Notes: generated from the letters alone by a model not told the origin. Counted from the first letter of the stretch, positions 1-10,100 are shown. The stretch: DNA of 64,000 bases from Paenibacillus sp. Soil522 (GCF_001428245.1 NZ_LMRV01000035.1:19180-83179), one strand, 5' to 3'. Made by a program: numbers and translations.

Positions 1-2066
1 TTTCCTGTTTTTCTTCCGGAATCCCAATTCCCGTATCTACAACTGAAAAGGCCAACACAGATCCCATTTGGTCAGCAATAGGTTTTTCACCAAAAACTTT
101 TTGGGACGTCTTCTGAATATATAGGGATACACTGCCCTTTTCCGTGAATTTAAAGGCATTTGATAATAAATTTTTCAGAATTTGCTGCAAGCGATGCTCG
201 TCGGTAAATATACTCTTCGGTAAATCCGGATCGATCCGGACGGAAAATTCAATCCCTTTCTGGCGGGCAATCGGGAAAAATTGATTTTCTACAAATACCT
301 GCACATCCTGAAGCTGTAATTCTTCAGGAATCACCTCCAAGTTTCCAGATTCCACTTTCGCCAAATCTAAGATGTCGTTGATTAAATTGAGCAGATCATC
401 ACCTGATGAATAGATTGTCCGGATATATTCCAATTGTTTATCGGTAAGATTCCTCTCCGAATTCTCAGCAAGTATATGAGTCAGAATCAATAAACTGTTG
501 AGCGGTGTTCGCAGTTCATGGGACATATTGGCAAGAAACTCGGATTTATATTGAGAGCTAAGTGCCAAATGCTGAGCTTTTTCCTCGAGAACCAGCCTGA
601 TTTCTTCCAGCTCCGTCTTCTTCTGTTCCGAGTTTTCATATTGTTCTTCGAGTCTTTCATGGGCCGATCTTAATTCCTCTTGCTGCATTTGGAGCTCCTC
701 CGATTGACTTTGCAGTTCTTCTGTAAGAGCCTGCGATTCTTGCAGCAATTTTGCCACTAGCATTCGGCTTTTAACACTATTTATGGCAATCCCAATTTTG
801 CTCATAACCTCATGAAGCAGCATTTGCTGAAGTGGAGTGAATGTTTCAAAGGTAGCCAATTCAATGACAGCCAGTATCTCCCCTTCATACTCAGCGGGTA
901 AAATGATTAGGCTTGCTGGCGACGACATGCCGGTACCGGAAACTATCTTTAGATGATCCTCCGGGATCTGATTAAGCAAGATAGACTTTTTTATCGCTGC
1001 ACATTGTCCAACCAGCCCCTCCCCCACACGAAAACTTTCGAATCCAAATGGTTCATGATGAGCAGCATAGCCAGCCAACTTTCGAAGGCGGTATTGATCC
1101 CCTTCCCCCTCCTGCGTATAGAAGACTCCATAACTGGCTCCCGCCATTGGCGTAATCTTCGTAATAAACAATTGAGCCAAGGTCTGCAAATCATCCACTT
1201 TAGAATACATCGTGGCGATTTCTGCAATTTTTGTTTTTAGCCAACTCTTTTCCTGAGCCTCTTCTTTTAACTCTATTTCCTGCTTGGCGCGTTCTTCCAA
1301 ATCTTGGGCCATTCCATTAAAGGCTTCAGCAATCGCACCAAACTCATCTTTGGAAGTCACCTTAATGCGGGGTAACTTCGTTACATTATTATGGGTTACG
1401 CTAGTCATTACAGATGTTACTTTATTAAGATTCTTTGTAATGCTTAGGATCAACCAAACCGTCATCCCTATTCCGATTATCAAACCTATTAAGACATATG
1501 TATAAATCATTTTGGTGGCTACATTATATGTCGCGCGGGTCCGATACAATTCGTTTTTCATCTCTTGTTCCTGCAGGGTATTTAGTAAGTCTATATTTTG
1601 CAGCAGACGTTCACGAAGCTGCTTCGAATCATACCATAGCAATTTTTCGTATTCAGCCTTCATACCCGCTTTTTTGAGTGTTAAAATTTGTTGTGTCATT
1701 TCAGTATAAGTTCCATAGAGTGCCGTGAATTTTACAATTAATTCCTGTGACTTTTCACGAGTATCCATCTTCTTTAGGGACTCAATGGCCATACTCGTAT
1801 TCATACGGGATTTTTCCATATCATTCGTGAAATCTTGAAGGAGATCATCAGGCGGATCGGAAGTGAGCCCCTTTAATCCCCTGTCCAAATTGGCAATCTC
1901 GTACTGAATGGTTGCAGTCATACTTACCCTTTCGGATAATTCCTTGACTACGACATTCATTTTTACCGTTATTTGATCCAGCATATTTATTAAAAACGTC
2001 ACGAGGATAATAATGATTACTAAAAAAGAACCCAATCCTAAATAGAGCTTTGTTTTGAATTTCATA
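1..2066 (-). CDS. Hybrid-type sensor histidine kinase, 5' part (runs off the window)
   Basis: Membrane sensor kinase whose C-terminus lies beyond base 1; 688 codons are visible. Reading from 2066 there is an N-terminal membrane helix (MKFKTKLYLGLG onward), a ~150-residue extracytoplasmic helical region, a second helix, HAMP, a GAF-like domain, a long Gln/Glu coiled coil (SQSEELQMQQEELRSAHE), the phospho-acceptor H-box MSHELRTPLNSLL, and an HATPase region up to the GIGIPEE box. The start follows GGAG by a normal distance. The architecture is that of Bacillales hybrid kinases with C-terminal receivers, but any receiver is outside the window. The signal is unknown. Confidence 0.9.
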
Positions 2067-2598
2067 TAATCTCCATTCTATTTAAATGTCTATAAATTAC
2101 TAATTTAGGGGAATTATAAATTATTTCTTCTCTTTAAAGCGATTGTCATTTGCATTACCTCGGACAAGGAGGCTGTGGGGTCAACGTTTTAGCAAGACGG
2201 ATGGTGCGAGGAGATTCGTTATTGCAAGTATTATTCCTATTTTGAAAAGCACGCCCGGGGCTCAAGCCGGCCCTTTAGTCGATACAGTCCTTGTTGCTTC
2301 AATGCAATCTAAACCTCCAAAGCATTAAGTTTAATTATAAATATAGCGGAATGAAAAATGAATAGTTATTTCAAATTTAACATGTAATTTACAAAAGTAT
2401 GAAGTGAAATTGAGCACCTTATAGTCTCCTATAAGCATTATAACAGATTTCTCTTTTATCGCATCACTTGGGAACTCGCTTGTAAACTACATTTATACTT
2501 AAATCTGGAATTTTTTAGATATTATTGAATGGCAGTCGGTTTCGGCAATACGATCAGTCTTTCAATTCTGCTTCGGGCAAACATGAATATAATATTCC
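2067..2598. other. Intergenic region, no supported gene
   Basis: About 530 bases between the divergent kinase and the SRPBCC gene. A 61-codon open frame (2143-2328) lacks a ribosome site and recognisable homology. The sequence near 2343 (TATAGCGGAAT) resembles the AATAGCG-type words of the noncoding repeats near 24.5 and 53.8 kb. Nothing else is supported. Confidence 0.5.
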
Positions 2599-2628
2599 TT
2601 GACATGAATATTCCATATGGAGTATATT
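2599..2628 (+). promoter_or_regulatory. Promoter with overlapping palindrome, SRPBCC gene
   Basis: TTGACA (2599-2604), an 18-base spacer and TATATT (2623-2628). The spacer carries a near-palindrome, GAATATTCCATATGG followed by ATATTC, in a position suited to an ArsR-type operator. This fits the ArsR stub just downstream. Confidence 0.6.
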
Positions 2629-2634
2629 CGATTC

Positions 2635-2699
2635 ATGAACTAATCTTACTCGCACTCGCCGAGCCCAACCGATTACACATTGACCCTAATCCATACTAA
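2635..2699 (+). pseudogene. Vestigial ArsR-family regulator (N-terminal stub)
   Basis: In the frame starting with the codon at 2637 the DNA reads ELILLALAEPNRLHI, then DPNPY and a stop. The first part is the hallmark N-terminus of ArsR regulators, which normally continues with -VELLRDG. The nearest ATG (2635) is in another frame, so both the start and the DNA-binding body are gone. ArsR genes of this type are commonly the first gene of an ArsR/SRPBCC pair, and a SRPBCC gene follows here. Inference: an internal deletion removed the regulator and left its promoter. Confidence 0.6.
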
Positions 2700-2721
2700 A
2701 ATCAAAATTGGAGGAATTGTC

Positions 2722-3252
2722 ATGACTGAAAGCCAAGCAGCAAACACCAATCCCATGAACACAGAGGAAGGAAAATTTGTTATCTCTCGCACTTTCAACG
2801 CACCGCGTGAGTTAGTGTTTAAAGTATGGACGGAGTCTGAGCACTTGATGCATTGGTGGGGGCCTACGGGTATGTCACTTGAAGTAAAGAAGCTTGATCT
2901 GCGCCCAGGCGGTATGTTCCATTATAGCATGCGCTCCCCTGATGGCCATGAAATGTGGGGCAAGTTCGTTTATCAAGAAATCGTTGCACCGGAAAAAATC
3001 GTATTCATCAACTCCTTCTCCGATGCAGAGGGCCATACAATACGTCCCCCATTCAGTTCTGAATTTCCGCTTGAAGTGATGAATATCGCAACGTTCGCCG
3101 AGCATGAAGGCCAAACCACCCTCACTCTTCGGGGAGGCCCTCACCATGCAACAGCTGAGGAGCACGAGTTCTATAAAGGCATGTTTGAATCCATGCAGCA
3201 AGGATTCGGCGGCACCTTTGACCAGCTCGACGCATATTTAGCGAAAATCTAA
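2722..3252 (+). CDS. SRPBCC / AHSA1-family protein
   Basis: A 176-residue START-like protein of the AHSA1 (activator of Hsp90 ATPase homologue 1) group. Seen: the family opening VISRTFNAPRELVFKVWTE, the HWWGP motif, a central DGHEMWGKFVYQEIV segment and the C-terminal GGTFDQLDAYL. The chosen ATG follows GGAGG by 8 bases; a longer frame from 2680 has no ribosome site and overlaps the ArsR stub. Members bind hydrophobic ligands in a helix-grip fold; the ligand cannot be read from sequence. It is served by the promoter at 2599 and followed by a terminator. Confidence 0.85.
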   Translation: MTESQAANTNPMNTEEGKFVISRTFNAPRELVFKVWTESEHLMHWWGPTGMSLEVKKLDLRPGGMFHYSMRSPDGHEMWGKFVYQEIVAPEKIVFINSFSDAEGHTIRPPFSSEFPLEVMNIATFAEHEGQTTLTLRGGPHHATAEEHEFYKGMFESMQQGFGGTFDQLDAYLAKI

Positions 3253-3319
3253 GGTACCAGCGTTCGGAATTGGTTCGAGTTTAATTTCTGAGTTAGGATT
3301 CCATGTTAAACATAAAAAA

Positions 3320-3355
3320 AGAGTACAGGAGATCACACCTCCTGTGCTCTATTTT
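3320..3355 (+). terminator. Rho-independent terminator after the SRPBCC gene
   Basis: A 12-bp stem (AGAGTACAGGAG / CTCCTGTGCTCT, one G-U pair), a 7-base loop, then ATTTTTA. A run of A on the other side suggests it may work in both directions, also ending the gene on the minus strand. Confidence 0.8.
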
Positions 3356-3427
3356 TAGAATCCAGCGTAAAAACCTTACTGGGACAAGTACGATGTAAGC
3401 TCAGTCTTAGTACGACGGAGCTTCTCA

Positions 3428-3877
3428 TCACTTATTCTTCACCCGCCGCTTTCTACATTTAGGAATACATTTCTTTTTCGTTTTCTTTTCCTTGCTGCAC
3501 CCAACATCCACGGCAGTTATTGAAGTAATTTTTATATAGCTAACGACACCATTCACATTTATAACGACACAGCCATCTACAATGCCTAAAAACACTCCAG
3601 TACGAACTGTTCCGTCAAAATGAATTCGAATATTGGCAGTACCTACTCCAATATCTGATAGAATGCAATGAAAGTGACTATTTTTGCCGCAGCTTTTTTC
3701 CTCTGATCTTTTACTTCCGTCGCTCCGACAATCCGAGCCTTTACTTCCGTGGCTTCTGCTCCCCGAGCTTTTACTACCGTGACTTCGGCTTCCCGAGCTT
3801 TTACAACCGTCGCTTCGACTTCCCGAGCTTTTACAACCGTGACTTTTTGAGCCTTTGCATCCCCCTTTTTTCTTCAT
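3428..3877 (-). CDS. Ser/Lys/Cys repeat protein with small beta domain (coat-like)
   Basis: 149 residues in two halves. Residues ~8-60 are low-complexity, with four near-identical 10-residue units such as CKSSGSRSDG and SKSSGSRSHG, encoded by exact 30-bp units. Residues ~68-128 form a compact hydrophobic segment (VFLGIVDGCVVINVNG) resembling the small Sm/DUF2642-like beta barrels of Bacillales coat proteins. The tail is very basic (KKTKKKCIPKCRKRR). The start follows a GGGGG ribosome site. Function is not established; a spore surface role is inferred from composition. Cys and Lys suggest crosslinking. Confidence 0.7.
   Translation of the reverse strand: MKKKGGCKGSKSHGCKSSGSRSDGCKSSGSRSHGSKSSGSRSHGSKGSDCRSDGSKRSEEKSCGKNSHFHCILSDIGVGTANIRIHFDGTVRTGVFLGIVDGCVVINVNGVVSYIKITSITAVDVGCSKEKKTKKKCIPKCRKRRVKNK
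3721..3860 (-). repeat. 30-bp coding tandem repeat, four units plus a partial fifth
   Basis: Units lie at 3721-3750, 3751-3780, 3781-3810 and 3811-3840, with a decayed fifth to about 3860. Each encodes ten residues of the pattern (C/S)KSSGSRS(H/D)G. Outer units differ most, inner ones least, as expected for slippage-driven expansion. Confidence 0.85.
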
Positions 3878-3896
3878 TCACACCATCCCCCTTTCA

Positions 3897-4223
3897 TTAA
3901 GAATTAATATTATCATATGGAAATTGAGAGAGTTCCGTGTGTATATTTTCAATAAAATTTAAAAATAAAAACCTGTTTTTAATAAAAATAATAATAATTA
4001 TGGACTAACACAGCTTTAATACGTTGAAAATACTTACAGTTAACCTAATATTTGAAGTAGAAGAAACGATGTTTTCATATTTATCAATAATAAATTAATC
4101 TTGGTTTCTCCTCGGGTATTTCGATGTCACTCTAACACACCTGATCCCTTGTGAACATAAAGGATTATCAATTGCCGCTAGCGAATGTATAGAAAATAAA
4201 TCCATAAAACGAAACTGGAGAAC
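3897..4223. other. AT-rich intergenic region
   Basis: About 330 very AT-rich bases between the repeat protein and the Lgt-like operon. It must hold the operon promoter, but no clear -35/-10 pair stands out. No gene is supported. Confidence 0.5.
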
Positions 4224-4226
4224 GTG

Positions 4227-4985
4227 ATGACCTTCCCTATTTGGATCAATCTTGGCTTTATAAAGCTGCATCCTCATGCGGTATTTGAAGCGCTCGCTTA
4301 TTTTATCGGCTATCGAGTGTACCTCTACACCCGCAGCAAAGATAAGCTTCCGATTGTGCAGGGCATGTGGATCATTGTCGGCGCCATTCTAGGAGCTGCC
4401 ATCGGGTCTAAAGTGTTGTACTGGCTGGAGGACCCCATGCGGACGATCGAAAACTGGCGCAGCTACACCTATTTAATGGAGGGCAAAACGATAGTCGGCG
4501 GACTGCTAGGCGGATTGATCGGTGTGGAGTGGATGAAGAAGCGCGTCGGCATTACCCGTTCCACCGGCGATGATATGGCGCTGCCGATTATCGTAGGCAT
4601 GGTTATCGGGCGCATCGGCTGTTTTATGACCGGGCTTAGTGATCATACCTACGGCACGCCGACAACTTGGATGACAGGCATTGATTTTGGTGACGGCATC
4701 CTCAGACACCCGACACAACTGTATGAAATTGCTTTCCTGCTTCTGCTTGGCGGGACGCTCTATCGATGGAAAAAAAGAGCCGCATTTCCTGACGGAGCGA
4801 TTTTCCAGCTTTTTATGGCGGGGTATCTCTTGTTCCGCTTAGCCGTCGATTTTATAAAGCCGACCCCTCATCTTTATCTCGGACTCAACAATATTCAACT
4901 GGCTTGCCTCGCAGGCTTACTCTATTACTTTGCTTTGATATACAAGTGGGGACAGCCATTACGCCCACATAGGAAGGAATTGTAA
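4227..4985 (+). CDS. Lgt-like (prolipoprotein diacylglyceryl transferase superfamily) membrane protein
   Basis: About 252 residues with seven or so membrane segments and the Lgt fold landmarks GKTIVGGLLGGLIG and IGRIGCFMTGL. True Lgt moves diacylglycerol from phosphatidylglycerol to lipoprotein cysteine and reads HGG and GRIGNFINGE at these places. Here the His is Val, the Asn is Cys and the Glu is Leu; the GRIG Arg is kept. It is therefore a divergent paralogue unlikely to be the housekeeping enzyme. GGAG precedes ATG 4227 by 6 bases; a GTG at 4224 is possible. It is followed 2 bases later by the radical SAM gene, so the two are probably co-translated. The substrate is unknown; a phospholipid donor is inferred from the family. 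Confidence 0.85.
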   Translation: MTFPIWINLGFIKLHPHAVFEALAYFIGYRVYLYTRSKDKLPIVQGMWIIVGAILGAAIGSKVLYWLEDPMRTIENWRSYTYLMEGKTIVGGLLGGLIGVEWMKKRVGITRSTGDDMALPIIVGMVIGRIGCFMTGLSDHTYGTPTTWMTGIDFGDGILRHPTQLYEIAFLLLLGGTLYRWKKRAAFPDGAIFQLFMAGYLLFRLAVDFIKPTPHLYLGLNNIQLACLAGLLYYFALIYKWGQPLRPHRKEL

Positions 4986-4987
4986 CG

Positions 4988-6427
4988 ATGACAACGAAAA
5001 ACAGACCCTACATTTTCTACGAGCTAACGAACAGCATCTGTTCAAAATGTTTGCGCAAGGTCGAAGCTAAAGTCATCATTGAGGACAATCAAGTGTTTCT
5101 GCTCAAATATTGCGGACAGCATGGACGGGAAAAGGTACTGATTGCAAGCGACGCCGCCTATTATAAGAAATGCCGCGAATTCCTGAAGCCTGCGGAAATG
5201 CCGCAGCACTGGAACACACCGATCCGCTACGGCTGTCCCTATGATTGCGGTCTATGTCCCGATCATGAGCAGCACAGCTGTCTGACGCTGCTCGAGGTCA
5301 CAGACCGCTGTAATCTGCAATGTCCGATTTGCTATGCGGAGTCCTCCCCGCATAAGGATTCGTGGCGCTCACTGGAGCAGATCGAGAAAATGCTCGATGC
5401 CATCGTCCGCAACGAGGGCGAGCCCGACATTGTGCAAATTAGCGGGGGCGAGCCTACTATTCATCCGCAGTTTTTCGAAATACTGGACCTCGCCAAAAGC
5501 AAGCCAATCAAGCATGTTATGGTAAACACCAATGGCCTCCGCATTGCCCAGGACCGCAGCTTTGCCAAGCGGTTAGTCGAATATATGCCCGGCTTTGAAA
5601 TTTACTTGCAGTTCGACAGCTTCCAGGAAGAGGCATTGCGAGAGCTTCGCGGCGTTGATTTGCGCGACGTTCGCCGCCGGGCTTTAGAGCATTTGAACGA
5701 ATTCAATATCTCGACCACGCTGGTCGTTACGCTCAAAAAAGGACTGAACGATCATGAGATCGGCGACATTATTCAGTTCGGCCTGAAGCAGCCCGCCGTA
5801 CGCGGTGTGACCTTCCAGCCTATCCAAGCGGCAGGACGTTTGGAAGATTACGATCCGGCGAAGGATCGCTTGACCCTTAGTGAGGTGCGGCAAGGAATAA
5901 TTGACCAATCGGGTATTTTTCGCTCTGAGGATATTATTCCGGTACCATGTCACCCCGATTGTTTGGCGATGGGCTACGCCTTGAAGCTTGGCGGGGATGT
6001 GCTGCCGCTTACCGGATTAATGGACCCTCAAATATTACTGGAAGGCGGCCGCAACACGATCGTGTTCGAGCAGGATCAAACCCTTAAGTCAAAAATATTC
6101 GAGCTGTTCTCGACTGCTCATTCCCCTGCCTCTTCAGCGCTTTCGCTAAAAAACCTGCTATGCTGCTTGCCGATGGTCGCCGTGCCTGACAACATTAGCT
6201 ATGATAATGTATTCCGTGTCATCATTATGCAGTTTTTAGATCCATACAATTTTGATGTACGCTCTGTCAAAAAATCTTGCGTTCACATCGTACACCCCGA
6301 TGGACGAATCATTCCTTTTGACACGTACAATATGTTCTATCGCGGTGATCAAGAGAAGAAGCTGGCCGAGCTGAGAAATGAATTTGACATGCGCCCGGGA
6401 GGTAAAATCAATGAGTGGAATGAGTGA
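4988..6427 (+). CDS. Multi-cluster radical SAM enzyme of the MJ0619/Tes-like class
   Basis: 479 residues. The radical SAM cluster motif is C108-x3-C112-x2-C115 within EVTDRCNLQCPICYAE. Just before it is a second CPYDCGLC motif (83-90), and the N-terminus has CSKC (18-21) with C42GQHG, a rubredoxin/zinc-like site. The SAM-binding QISGGEP follows, and further Cys lie at CHPDC and LLCCLP. This layout (N-terminal metal site, extra CxxxCxxC, QHxCLxLxEVTxxCNL) matches the archaeal MJ0619 family, which includes the tetraether lipid synthase Tes. Inference: the enzyme may act on lipid chains. It sits between an Lgt-like and a small membrane protein in a tight operon. Class call firm; substrate uncertain. 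Confidence 0.85.
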   Translation: MTTKNRPYIFYELTNSICSKCLRKVEAKVIIEDNQVFLLKYCGQHGREKVLIASDAAYYKKCREFLKPAEMPQHWNTPIRYGCPYDCGLCPDHEQHSCLTLLEVTDRCNLQCPICYAESSPHKDSWRSLEQIEKMLDAIVRNEGEPDIVQISGGEPTIHPQFFEILDLAKSKPIKHVMVNTNGLRIAQDRSFAKRLVEYMPGFEIYLQFDSFQEEALRELRGVDLRDVRRRALEHLNEFNISTTLVVTLKKGLNDHEIGDIIQFGLKQPAVRGVTFQPIQAAGRLEDYDPAKDRLTLSEVRQGIIDQSGIFRSEDIIPVPCHPDCLAMGYALKLGGDVLPLTGLMDPQILLEGGRNTIVFEQDQTLKSKIFELFSTAHSPASSALSLKNLLCCLPMVAVPDNISYDNVFRVIIMQFLDPYNFDVRSVKKSCVHIVHPDGRIIPFDTYNMFYRGDQEKKLAELRNEFDMRPGGKINEWNE

Positions 6428-6716
6428 TGAGGATAACAAGCAGCTAGACGTATCGCCTTCTGGCAAATCGCCTGATCATACCAAGCAAGTATGGCACGGA
6501 ATCGGGCTGCTCACCGTGCTGCATTTATTGCTTTTCCTTTTTCCTATCGCCTTTTTCTTTATCAGCATCGCACAACTCTTATACCTGATTCCTGCTATCC
6601 TTATTTTCCGTAAAAAAAGCGGTATCGTCCAAGGATTGCTTATCGGCGCCGGCATTACTTTTCTGTTGAACGCTGCCTGCTTCGGTCTCCTGCTTAGTGG
6701 CAATTTTTCTCTATGA
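6411..6716 (+). CDS. Small three-helix membrane protein of the Lgt-like/radical SAM operon
   Basis: 101 residues: a polar N-terminus (MSGMSDEDNKQ), then three hydrophobic segments at about 30-55, 57-70 and 75-98. The start at 6411 lies inside the 3' end of the radical SAM gene, preceded by GGGAGG 8 bases upstream, so translation is coupled with a 17-base overlap. No family recognised. Its location suggests a membrane partner or anchor for the upstream enzyme. Confidence 0.75.
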   Translation: MSGMSDEDNKQLDVSPSGKSPDHTKQVWHGIGLLTVLHLLLFLFPIAFFFISIAQLLYLIPAILIFRKKSGIVQGLLIGAGITFLLNAACFGLLLSGNFSL

Positions 6717-6755
6717 GCCTTGCTAATTCAGCCGCCTTAGATCTGCTGCAATTCA

Positions 6756-6805
6756 GATGGAAAGCCAAAAGAGGGCCGTAACAGCCCTCCTCTTGGCATC
6801 CTTTC
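6756..6805 (+). terminator. Probable terminator of the Lgt-like operon
   Basis: Hairpin GCCAAAAGAGGGC (6764-6776) with GCCCTCCTCTTGGC (6784-6797), extended by GATG/CATC. The following T-run is weak (CCTTTC). Confidence 0.6.
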
Positions 6806-6812
6806 ACAACCC

Positions 6813-6860
6813 CAAAACCCGCGTCCTACGCGGCCTATCTGCCCTTACTCTTCCCCCATC
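6813..6860. repeat. Left direct repeat flanking the levanase gene
   Basis: 48 bases beginning CAAAACCCGCGTCC, matching about 41 of 48 positions with 11609-11656 on the other side of the levanase, in the same orientation. The right copy continues into a sulfurtransferase tail; this one does not. Confidence 0.7.
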
Positions 6861-7102
6861 AAAAATAGCTTGAAGAACTCATTTTTAGATTGTCGGTCAT
6901 CTGCTGGCACTCCTACCCCAAGGTTAAATGCGAAAAAAGTGAAAGTGCGAAACCAAACAAAGTAAAAGTATTATCCTGCAAAATGCCTTTATAATGACAA
7001 AAAGAGCACGCTCATTCAAGAATTGACACCGGGCGGCGTCGGCTCTGCTCATCCAAAAAGGAGGGGAAATTCACGAAAAAATCGGTTTTACGCGAACTAA
7101 AT

Positions 7103-7116
7103 TGTATGCGCTTACA
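7103..7116 (+). promoter_or_regulatory. cre-like site upstream of the levanase
   Basis: TGTATGCGCTTACA matches the CcpA consensus TGWAANCGNTNWCA at all but one defined position and lies 34 bases before the start codon, suggesting catabolite control. A LacI-type local regulator could use the same kind of site. Confidence 0.6.
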
Positions 7117-7149
7117 TAATTACCACAATACGATGGAAGAAGGCTTATC

Positions 7150-10100
7150 ATGAAACTAAACATGAAACGAAATCACTTCCTCAAATTTGGCGTGCTTCTA
7201 GCAACCGTTATCATCAGTTCGATGTTCCTCACGATTCATGCGGCCGCGACTGCCGAGTTCCGCTCGAACGTGCCCAGCTACCTCCCGATAACGGGCAACT
7301 GGTCCGAACAGACCAGTGAGGGACTTAAAGGCGTCAGCGCCGACAATGCCAATGCGTTCAGTATGACGAATGCGGCGAGTGAAACGAATTTTACGCTCGA
7401 AGCGGATGTGAAGGTAGATGCTTCCTCGCCCTACGGCGTCGGCTCGCTCATCTTCCGGGCATCTGAAGACGGCAGCAAAGGCTACGCGCTGAGCGTGGAT
7501 CCGAATTTGGACCGTCTCCGGTTGTTCGATCTGGCGACCGGCTCAACCGTCGGGACTCCTTACAGCACATCGCTGAATACGGGAGCTTCCTATCATCTGA
7601 AGGTTACAGCGGACGGCCCTGCGCTCAAAGTATATTTGGGCGGCACGCTTGCGATTTCTGTCAGCGACACCAAATACGCCAAAGGCAGCTACGGCTACAA
7701 CGTATATAACGGAACGGCGTATTTCCAAAATGTAACCGCTTACGATATGTATACGAATTTAACCGGCTGGACGGCTTCCTCCGGCACATGGACTTCGAGT
7801 TCGCTAGGCATTCGGGCTTCAGCGGCCAGTGGCCAGAACGGCTACTTCATGGCCGGCACAAGCTCGGACAGCTTCACATATGAGTCTGACGTGCTCATTG
7901 AAAGCACCCATGCCATCGCAACGCTGTTGTTCCGCTCCAATGCGGCTGGCACACAGGCCTATGGACTGCAGGTTGACGCAAACTTGGACCGGCTTCGCTT
8001 GTTTAAGACGAGCGGCGATGTGACCTTGGCAACCCAAACCGTCACGATCGATACGGGTAAGGTATACCAGCTTCGGATAAAAGCGGAGGGCAGCGCAATC
8101 AAAGTGTACCTTCAGCAAGCAGGCTCGCAGATCTTGACCGGCTACACGCCGGCCATCTCGGTTACGGACGCCAGCTACGCTTCCGGCCAATTGGGTCTAG
8201 GCGTCTACAACGGCAGCGCCGTTTTCCAAAATATCCGGATCAGCGATATAAATACGAACCTGTACAGCTGGACTGACATGGGCGGAACCTGGATGCCGAA
8301 CCTTGGCGGAGTCAAAGCTGTCAGCGCCGGTACGGTCAATACGTTCCGCATGGCAGAGAACGTTTCGTCCAATTTCGTTCTGGAGGGCGATCTAAAGGTG
8401 GATGCTGCCACCCCGCTCGGAACAGCGGCGCTCGTCTTACGCGGGAATACGCAAGGCACCTCCGGGTACGTGGTGAATATCGACCCTAATCTGGATCAAG
8501 TGCGCCTGTTCAACGCAAACGGAGGAGGCACAATTGCCTCGGCGAGCCGTGTGATCGTTCCAGGCAAGACGTATCATCTGGAGGTTGAGGCTGTCGGCTC
8601 CAGCATCAAGATCTACCTCGACGGCTATGCCGCTCCGGTCATCTCGGTGACGGATACCAGCTATGCAAGCGGCAAAATCGGCATGAACGCCTACAATGGA
8701 ACGGCTTATTTCCAGAACGTGTACGTCACGGAATCGAACAAATGGTACAGCGAGCCTTACCGTCCGCAATACCATTTCACATCGCCGCGAAGCGCGGTAG
8801 CCGATCCGAACGGGCTTGTCTATTATGAAGGGGAATACCATTTATTCCATCAGGAAGGCGGTAAGTGGGCGCATGCAGTCAGCACGGATCTAAACTATTG
8901 GAAAAACCTTCCGATCGCGCTTCCGTGGAATGATATGGGTCATTCATGGTCCGGCGCGGCGATTGTCGATGCGAATGACGTTTCCGGGCTGTTCAACGGC
9001 GGTTCGGGGCTGCTCGCCTACTACACCTCCTTCAATCCGGACAAGACGAACGGCAATCAGAAAATCGGTCTCGCCTACAGCAATGACAAAGGACGCACTT
9101 GGTCCTTCTATGGCAGCGGCGCCATCATCGAAAATCCGGGCGGCGCAAGCGGCAGCTGGGATTTCCGCGACCCGAAAGTGGTATGGGACAGCGACCATTC
9201 CAAGTGGGTCATGGTCGTCTCCGGCGGCGACCATATCAGATTTTATACGTCAACGAACCTAATCAACTGGACATATGCCAGCTCCTTCGGCTTTGGCGCT
9301 TACCTTCACGGCGGTGTATGGGAATGCCCGGATCTGTTCCAGCTTTCGGTTGACGGCAATCCTGCAAACAAGAAGTGGGTGCTGACGCTCAGCACCGGCG
9401 CAGTCCGGCAGACGGACGGCTCGGCTTCGGAATATTTTGTCGGCGGCTTCGACGGTACGACGTTCACGAGCGACAATCCTGCGGCAACGGTCCTTCGTAG
9501 CGAGCGGGGCAAAGATATGTACGCCGCAGTCTCCTTCTCGGACATTCCCGCTGCGGACGGTCGCCGCATCCAGCTCGGTTGGATGACGAACTGGGACTAT
9601 CCGTTCAGCTACCCGACCCGTCCGTGGAAAGGACAATTTTCCATTCCGCGCGTCCTAACGCTAAAGAACTACGCAGGCGAAGGTGTCCGGCTCGTGCAAA
9701 CGCCGGTGGCCGAGCTGCAGGCGCTGCGCGGAACGGCTTCTTCCTTCAGCAATGTGACCGTCACCCCTTCGACGACGAATTTACTGGCGAATTTCTCGGG
9801 CAGCGCCTATGAAATCGTCGGCGAGTTCGAAATACCGGCGACAGACGTTTCAGCGGAATTCGGCTTCCGCCTTCGCGAACTGGGTGACCAGATGACGTAT
9901 GTCGGCTACAAGCCGGGGCTGAACCAGATGTTCATCAACCGGACCGATGCCGGGATGGACGATTTCACCACGTATTTCTCCGGCTGGCAGGATGCAACGG
10001 TTGTACCGGTGAATAATCGGATCAAGCTGCATATTTTCATCGACCAGTCCTCGATCGAAGTGTTCGGTAACGACGGCAAGGTCGTGTTCTCTGATATGAT

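Noticed and set aside
2143..2328. 61-codon plus-strand frame
   Set aside because: No ribosome site, no homology recognised, basic atypical composition.
4095..4277. 60-codon minus-strand frame overlapping the start of the Lgt-like gene
   Set aside because: No ribosome site and it runs antisense into the clear Lgt-like coding region.
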